DNA of 64,000 nucleotides, from assembly GCA_023391635.1 (NCBI GenBank), contig JAEWAQ010000012.1:203967-267966 (forward strand), given 5' to 3'. The notes beneath the pieces were generated by a model. The model did no database searches. It saw only the letters and a program-made list of their open reading frames with translations, and was not told the DNA's origin. Of the stretch, positions 59,332-64,000 are shown in pieces (position 1 is the first letter of the stretch; each line of letters starts with the position of its first letter). Origin of the DNA: Bacillota bacterium. GTDB lineage: Bacteria; Bacillota; Bacilli; Paenibacillales; Paenibacillaceae. A program made the translations under genes and the position numbers.

Positions 59332-60219
59332 TTACTCCTTTACACTGCCCATCACGATGCCGGACATGAAATAGCGCTGAAGAAACGGATAGACGCAAAA
59401 GACGGGCAGCGCGCCGAGGAAAATTTGCGCCGCCTTGATGGAACGGTTGTTCAATTCAGCGAGCTGTTTGATCAGCGCCGGGTCCGACGTGAGGCTGATG
59501 TTGCGCTGGACGATGACCGTCTGCAGATAGCTGGCGAGCGGATACTTCTCGGGCTCGTTCATATAAATAAGGCCGGAAAACCACTCGTTCCAATGGGCGA
59601 CGATCGTGAACAGCGCGATGGTCGCCAGCGCCGGTTTGGATAACGGGACGATGACCCGCCATAATGTCTGCATATGCGACGCTCCGTCAATATACGATGC
59701 CTCCTCCAGTTCCTTGGGCAACGAGCGGAAAAAATTGAGCAGCAGGATGACGTTAAAGATCGGCACGGCGCCAGGCAACACGAGCGCCCATAACGTATTG
59801 AGCAAATGAAGCTCCTGCACGACGACATAAGTGGGAATCAGCCCGCCGGAGAAAAGCATCGTGAATACGAATAGCCATACGTACAGCGTTCGCCCCTTCA
59901 ATTGGCCGGTTTCCTTGGACAGCGGATAGGCGACGATGACCGTCAGAAGCATATTGAGAACGCCCCCGAGCGCAACCCGTTGCACTGCTACGCCGACCGA
60001 GCGAATGAATTCGGGTGTCTCCGCGACGAAGGAGTAAGATTTCAGGGAAAATCCGATCGGCCACAGCTTGACCATGCCCGCCGCAACATAGTAAGCTTCG
60101 CTGAGCGAAACCGCGAGCACGTTGACAACCGGCAGCAGGCACAGCAGCCCGAGAGCGGCGAGCAGCGCGTAGTTGGCCGCGGCGAACAGCAGTCCGCCGA
60201 CCGTTCGTTGTTGAACCAT
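59332..60219 (-). CDS. ABC transporter permease, LplC/YtcP type
   Basis: This 295-aa permease has six hydrophobic segments and the EAA loop PKELEEASYIDGASHMQTLWR with IVPLSKP. The N-terminal NVLAVSLSEAYYVAAG segment and the ending FMSGIVMGSVKE are typical of the LplC/YtcP subgroup of CUT1 importers that partner large LplA-like binding proteins. AGGAGGGAC precedes the ATG. It is paired with the upstream LplB-type permease 12 bp away. Confidence 0.94.
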   Translation of the reverse strand: MVQQRTVGGLLFAAANYALLAALGLLCLLPVVNVLAVSLSEAYYVAAGMVKLWPIGFSLKSYSFVAETPEFIRSVGVAVQRVALGGVLNMLLTVIVAYPLSKETGQLKGRTLYVWLFVFTMLFSGGLIPTYVVVQELHLLNTLWALVLPGAVPIFNVILLLNFFRSLPKELEEASYIDGASHMQTLWRVIVPLSKPALATIALFTIVAHWNEWFSGLIYMNEPEKYPLASYLQTVIVQRNISLTSDPALIKQLAELNNRSIKAAQIFLGALPVFCVYPFLQRYFMSGIVMGSVKE

Positions 60220-60231
60220 ACCCGTCCCTCC

Positions 60232-61131
60232 TTAGAAGATGCGATAGTTGGCGAACCGATAGGCCAACATGTAAGATACCGAGATCAGCAGGAAGGACAC
60301 GGCCGATTTGAACAAGCCGACCGCCGTTGCCATGCCGAACTGGAAATTTTGCAGCCCCATGCGGTAGACGTACGTATCGAGAATATCCCCGGTGGAGTAG
60401 ACGGTCGTGCTGTACAAATTGAACACTTGATCGAAGCCGGCATTCAACACGTTGCCGAGGCTGAGCGTCCCCATCAGCACGATGATCGGCACGATGCCGG
60501 GCAAAGTGATATGCAGCGTCTGCTTCCAACGCGAGGCGCCGTCGATGACCGCCGCTTCGTACAGCGCCGGGTTGATGCCGGTCAGCGCTGCCAGAAACAC
60601 GATCGTACCGAAGCCGAACTCCTTCCAGACATCGGTCCCGACGAGCACGAACGGGAACCAGCGCTCATCCCCGAGGAAGAAGACGCGGGGCAGTCCGATG
60701 AAATCGAGGGCGTCGTTCACGATGCCGAAATTGGGCGACAACACGTCCCGCAAGATGCCGGCCAGAATGACCCATGACAAAAAATGCGGCAAGTAAATAA
60801 TCGTCTGCACCGTGCGCTTGAACGGTTTGACCATAATCTCGTTCAGCATCAAAGCGGTCGCGATCGGGGCGGCCAGCCCGGCGATCATCTTCATGACCGC
60901 GATGTATACGGTGTTGAATATGACGCGCGTCGTATCCGGCATCTCCGCGATCGCGCGGAAGTTGTCGAAGCCGATCCATGGAGAGCCGAACAGGCCCTTG
61001 GTGGGCAGAAATTTTTGAAAAGCGATCGTGATGCCGACCATCGGCCCATAGGAAAACACGAGCACGAACGCCAGACCTGTCCATACCATCAGATGCAACG
61101 GCCAATCCCTGGCCCAGCGGCTGTGCGCCAT
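60232..61131 (-). CDS. ABC transporter permease, LplB type
   Basis: This 299-aa permease has six hydrophobic segments and the EAA motif INPALYEAAVIDGASRWKQTLH followed by ITLPGI. VFSYGPMVGITIAFQKFLPTKG near the N-terminus is the recognisable LplB-type loop. GGGAGGAGA precedes the ATG. It forms the membrane channel with the LplC-type permease. The ATPase is not encoded here. Confidence 0.94.
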   Translation of the reverse strand: MAHSRWARDWPLHLMVWTGLAFVLVFSYGPMVGITIAFQKFLPTKGLFGSPWIGFDNFRAIAEMPDTTRVIFNTVYIAVMKMIAGLAAPIATALMLNEIMVKPFKRTVQTIIYLPHFLSWVILAGILRDVLSPNFGIVNDALDFIGLPRVFFLGDERWFPFVLVGTDVWKEFGFGTIVFLAALTGINPALYEAAVIDGASRWKQTLHITLPGIVPIIVLMGTLSLGNVLNAGFDQVFNLYSTTVYSTGDILDTYVYRMGLQNFQFGMATAVGLFKSAVSFLLISVSYMLAYRFANYRIF

Positions 61132-61176
61132 TCCTTTCCGTCTCCTCCCTTATGCGTATTCCGATGAAAGGATGGA

Positions 61177-61201
61177 GAGGTGAAGGATCGCTTCACCCCT
61201 C
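61177..61201 (-). other. Hairpin between binding-protein and permease genes
   Basis: GGTGAAG (61179-61185) and CTTCACC (61191-61197), extended by GA/TC-type flanks, form a stem in the 76-bp gap. No T-run follows. Such hairpins often protect the upstream binding-protein mRNA, giving more lipoprotein than permease. Confidence 0.5.
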
Positions 61202-61207
61202 CGCCGT

Positions 61208-62962
61208 TTATTGATGCTGCTTGAACCATTCGTTGACTTCATTCAATATTTGCGTGCCGCCTTGCTTCTTCCAATTTTCCACGAACGTATCGAACGCCTC
61301 GAGCGGCTCTTCGCCCATGATGATCTTCGTAAACTGCTCGACCTGAAGGTCTTTGAGCGCCGGTCCGCTCTTCTGCATCGTAGGGGTCGGCGCGCCAAGA
61401 TAGGCGTTGGTCATGAACTCGTTGTTTTTCTTGTAATGGGACAGGATGCCGTACGCGCTGTTGTCTTCGGAGCCGAATAAGACTTCGTTCATCCAGCCGT
61501 TCAAATTGCCGTCGCGGTAGCTGACAATACCGTCGTAGTAGCCTTTGGCCGTCGGGTTCAGCTTGGACGCGTCGCCCGATTTCAGCGCTTCCTGCACCGC
61601 GTAGTAATCGTTCTGGTTCGTTTCCGAGAATCCGCCAACGACTGGAGACAGGCCGAAGATGGAGATGTCCTTGCCGTCCTGCTTGATGATGTGATAGTCC
61701 TCGTTCCGGGTTTCGCCGTAGTTTTTCTCCATATAGAAGTTGAGGAACTTAATGACGGCTTCGGGATTTTTAGCTTTCTTGCTAGCGACCCAGAAGCGGT
61801 TCGGCATAATATTCGTGCTCGTCTTCAGCACCGGCTGGTCGTCCGCCGACACGAGCGGGAATACGCCCCAGTCGACCTTCGGATCCTTGGCTTGCAGGTC
61901 GCTCAGCGGCCAGCCGGCGTTCCAGAACGCGCCGAAGCTCATGCCGACTTTGCCCGCCGTCGCCAATTCGGCCGATTTCAGACCGTCCATGACGCTGAAC
62001 TCCGGATTGATTGCGCCGGCTTTGTACAGCTCCTGCAGCTTGCCCAGAGCCGTCTTCACTTCCGGCTGAATATCGGCGTACTCCAGCTGGCCGCCCTTGT
62101 TCAGGAACATCAGGCTCATACCGGTGCCGTTCTTGCCGCCAGGGTTGAAGGGATAGGCGTGATAGCCGTTGAAGAAGCCGTCGAGTCCCGCCCAGCCGTT
62201 AAACAGTGTTTCATCGAGATTAAGGCCGAACGTGTCTTTCTTGTTGTTGCCGTCCGGATCGTCGTTCGCGAAAGCTTTGGCGATTTTGATCACGTCGTCC
62301 ATGTTCTTCGGCGGTTCTAGGTTCAAATTTTTCAGCCAGTCCTTGCGGATCCAGATGAAATGCGAATCTTCCCGGCCGAGCGTGCCGCCGTTCGGTATCG
62401 CCAGCAGCTTGCCGTCAAAGGTCACGGCATCGAGTACGACCCCGTCGCCTTCCGCGAAGCTCTGTTTGGTCAACTCGGACGCATATTTGTCGTAAGCCTC
62501 GGTCAGATCCGCGATCGCCCCGGCTTCCACCAGCATTTGCAACTGCTGCAGGTTAACTTCGAATACGTCCGGCATGTCGCCGGAAATCATCGAGACGTTG
62601 AGCTTGTTCGGGTATTGTTGGTCGTCGACGATCCATAGGTTTTTCAACTGGATGCCCAGTTCGTCGCGCAGTCCGTTCGTATAAGGATTGTTGTCCCAAT
62701 CCTGGCCTTTCACGAACTCGAGCTCGGTGTTGAACTTGCGTACGACCGTAACGGTGATCGGCGGATCGTATTTGCCGAGCGGGCCGTCGGCCATGGCGGG
62801 GATGGAAGCCGATGCGGGCGGGGTGGAACTCGAAGCCGGGGGCGATGACGATGACGAAGGGGATACGTCGTTCGATTTCGTATTGTTGGTGCAGGCGGAT
62901 AGTGCCATGGTCAGCACGAGCGTTGCGGCGAGCCCCCAGCTCGCCCATTTTTTGCGATGCAT
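61208..62962 (-). CDS. LplA-like extracellular binding lipoprotein
   Basis: This 584-aa large family 1 solute-binding lipoprotein has a signal sequence with lipobox LSAC (near residue 24), a Ser/Pro linker (~30-55) and a mature domain (PPITVTVVRKFNTELEFVKG, IWIRKDWLKNLNLEPPKNMD, GGKNGTGMSLMFLNKGGQLE). The length and the ANPW-like pattern fit LplA/YtcQ proteins that bind oligosaccharides or glycosides. The GGGAGG site lies before the ATG. It is the first gene of the minus-strand operon and is preceded by a palindrome. Confidence 0.94.
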   Translation of the reverse strand: MHRKKWASWGLAATLVLTMALSACTNNTKSNDVSPSSSSSPPASSSTPPASASIPAMADGPLGKYDPPITVTVVRKFNTELEFVKGQDWDNNPYTNGLRDELGIQLKNLWIVDDQQYPNKLNVSMISGDMPDVFEVNLQQLQMLVEAGAIADLTEAYDKYASELTKQSFAEGDGVVLDAVTFDGKLLAIPNGGTLGREDSHFIWIRKDWLKNLNLEPPKNMDDVIKIAKAFANDDPDGNNKKDTFGLNLDETLFNGWAGLDGFFNGYHAYPFNPGGKNGTGMSLMFLNKGGQLEYADIQPEVKTALGKLQELYKAGAINPEFSVMDGLKSAELATAGKVGMSFGAFWNAGWPLSDLQAKDPKVDWGVFPLVSADDQPVLKTSTNIMPNRFWVASKKAKNPEAVIKFLNFYMEKNYGETRNEDYHIIKQDGKDISIFGLSPVVGGFSETNQNDYYAVQEALKSGDASKLNPTAKGYYDGIVSYRDGNLNGWMNEVLFGSEDNSAYGILSHYKKNNEFMTNAYLGAPTPTMQKSGPALKDLQVEQFTKIIMGEEPLEAFDTFVENWKKQGGTQILNEVNEWFKQHQ

Positions 62963-62992
62963 GCGTTAACCTCCCTGAAATGAACGTATTGT

Positions 62993-63048
62993 ATGTTCGA
63001 ACATTTTCATTATGGGAGCAGGCGGCGAAGAGCGTAAATATCGAACAT
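62993..63048. promoter_or_regulatory. Candidate operator in the divergent promoter region
   Basis: A perfect 12-bp palindrome ATGTTCGAACAT occupies 62993-63004. Its right half, CGAACAT, recurs in the same orientation at 63042-63048, 44 bp away (about four helical turns). The region lies between the binding-lipoprotein gene and the divergent secreted-protein gene and is a plausible site for the locus regulator. Function is inferred. Confidence 0.45.
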
Positions 63049-63204
63049 TTGTCGTCGATTACGTTCTTATATCCTGTGTACCACATCCTGTTGAAAGAAG
63101 ATATAAAAACGTTATCAAAGCAATTAAAATGATATTTACGCCCTGTTTGGCATCCTCGCACAATAATAATGAAACACATTTTTCATGAGGCAAGGAGGAG
63201 GGAA

Positions 63205-64000
63205 ATGAAGAAGCATAAGGAACGCAGGCGGAAGGTATGGATGGGCTTGGCGGTATTGTTGTGGACGGCGGGCAGCTTGCTTGGGGTCGGGCCGAACGGG
63301 CCCCCGGCGAAAGTTCATGCTGCGGGCAATATTATTACAGTCATACCGGAGATGGTGACGAACGAGAGCGGTGTCGGCAACGCATGGAAGCTGTTCGACG
63401 AGCAGGAGCTCGTCGGCGATCCGAAGGGCGGCTCGGGCGGCACCGGGTTGACGATATCGGGCCAGTGGAACCCTACGGGCGCGACTTACCCGCTCTACGC
63501 CTATGTCAACCTGGGTCAAACCTACGATCTGACCGACATTTACTTCCTGGATACGTTCAACGGCGCCAAAGCGGTGTTCTATGCCGGCTCCCCCGGCAAC
63601 TGGTCGAAGCTGTTCGAAGATAACCTCGGAGGTTACAACCAATGGAGAGGGCAATCTGCGAGCGCGAGGACGCAGTATATCCGCATTGAGCTGAGCGCCC
63701 AGACAGCCGAGATGGCGGAAATCGTCCTGTACGGCACGCCCTACGGCGCGGCCGACACGACGCCGCCCGTCGCGGTGGCGGACCTGGCCGCCGGCAGCGC
63801 TACGCCTGCCTCGCTGACGCTGAGTTGGACGGCGCCGGGCGACGATGGCGGTACGGGTACGGCGCTCGCCTATGACATCCGCTACAGCACGTCGCCGATC
63901 ACGGACGACACCAGCTGGAACAGCGCGACGAAGGCGACCGGCGAACCGGCTCCGGCTCTGGCCGGCACGGGCCAGTCGCTCAAGCTGACCGGGCTTGGCA
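63205..64000 (+). CDS. Secreted multidomain protein, discoidin-like and Fn3 (N-terminal part)
   Basis: ATG 63205, 6 bp after AAGGAGGAG, opens a frame that runs off the window (265 codons). It has a basic start and signal peptide (KVWMGLAVLLWTAGSLLGVG, cut near VHA), a beta domain resembling F5/8-type carbohydrate-binding modules (~35-175; AYVNLGQTYDLTDIYFLDTF, then YIRIELSAQTAEMAEIVLYG), and the start of a fibronectin type III domain (PVAVADLAAGSATPASLTLS). It is likely an extracellular glycoside hydrolase or lyase whose catalytic part lies beyond. Being divergent from the glycan operon, it may generate the imported oligosaccharide. Confidence 0.85.
   Translation, partial: MKKHKERRRKVWMGLAVLLWTAGSLLGVGPNGPPAKVHAAGNIITVIPEMVTNESGVGNAWKLFDEQELVGDPKGGSGGTGLTISGQWNPTGATYPLYAYVNLGQTYDLTDIYFLDTFNGAKAVFYAGSPGNWSKLFEDNLGGYNQWRGQSASARTQYIRIELSAQTAEMAEIVLYGTPYGAADTTPPVAVADLAAGSATPASLTLSWTAPGDDGGTGTALAYDIRYSTSPITDDTSWNSATKATGEPAPALAGTGQSLKLTGLG

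Noticed and set aside
1..64000. tRNA, rRNA, integrase, transposase or phage genes that would explain the duplicated fragments
   Set aside because: None could be recognised on either strand, so the duplications cannot be attributed to a resident mobile element.

Overview
The window looks like chromosome of a spore-forming Firmicute of the Paenibacillaceae (Paenibacillus/Cohnella type). This is inferred from moderately high GC with AT-rich islands, Gram-positive ribosome-binding sites, lipobox solute-binding proteins, several CUT1/Lpl-type sugar ABC systems next to YesM/YesN-type two-component systems, and four S-layer-homology (SLH) surface proteins. No rRNA, tRNA, CRISPR array, phage gene, transposase or integrase was seen.

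Layout. 1-2.8 kb: end of a sugar permease, rarD, then map and a TetR gene on the minus strand. 2.9-11.8 kb: remnants of a beta-propeller gene and a CgeD-like glycosyltransferase, then a sugar-type uptake cluster (binding lipoprotein, two permeases, an M14 zinc carboxypeptidase-like enzyme, YesM-like kinase, short AraC-type regulator, second paralogous binding lipoprotein). A 35-bp near-identical direct repeat flanks this stretch. 11.8-15.9 kb: truncated SDR copy, TetR/DUF2269 operon, AraC-GyrI regulator, VOC protein, small lipoprotein. 16-23.4 kb: amino-acid block with an AdeR-like PucR activator, alanine dehydrogenase, a GHKL kinase/LytTR regulator pair, and SDR plus APC permease on the minus strand. 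23.4-27.2 kb: decay zone with a VOC remnant, a membrane protein, a copied rarD 3' end with its terminator, a GyrI-like protein, a deleted MBL hydrolase, a truncated Lrp/AsnC gene and a full SDR.

27.2-36.2 kb: methyltransferase, GT2/GT8 operon, an ABC-F gene behind what looks like an uORF/terminator attenuator, an aminoglycoside-phosphotransferase-like gene, a DUF3231 protein, a membrane-anchored MBL hydrolase and a small conserved protein. 36.3-53.5 kb: surface-protein region with a MalT-like LuxR regulator, four SLH proteins (968, 299, 729 and 1385 aa), a 3-hydroxyacyl-CoA dehydrogenase, a catalase and an orphan response regulator. 53.5-63.2 kb: a compact minus-strand glycan-use locus (LplA-like binding protein, two permeases, GH99-like/WbsX enzyme, YesM kinase, YesN regulator, GH172/DUF2961 enzyme). 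63.2 kb to the end: start of a secreted multidomain protein in divergent orientation.

The strongest unexplained structure is a recurring pattern in which the 3' end of a gene, often with its terminator, reappears downstream as an isolated fragment on the far side of intervening genes. It is seen for rarD (23.6 kb away), the LuxR gene (2.8 kb) and the hydroxyacyl-CoA dehydrogenase (4.5 kb). Partial SDR and SLH copies belong to the same picture. Together these suggest serial duplication or single-crossover insertion followed by decay. Two functional hypotheses stand out: a carbohydrate-type transporter with a cytoplasmic M14 enzyme and a possible binding-protein/kinase/regulator sensing module, and an antibiotic-responsive attenuator in front of the ABC-F gene.
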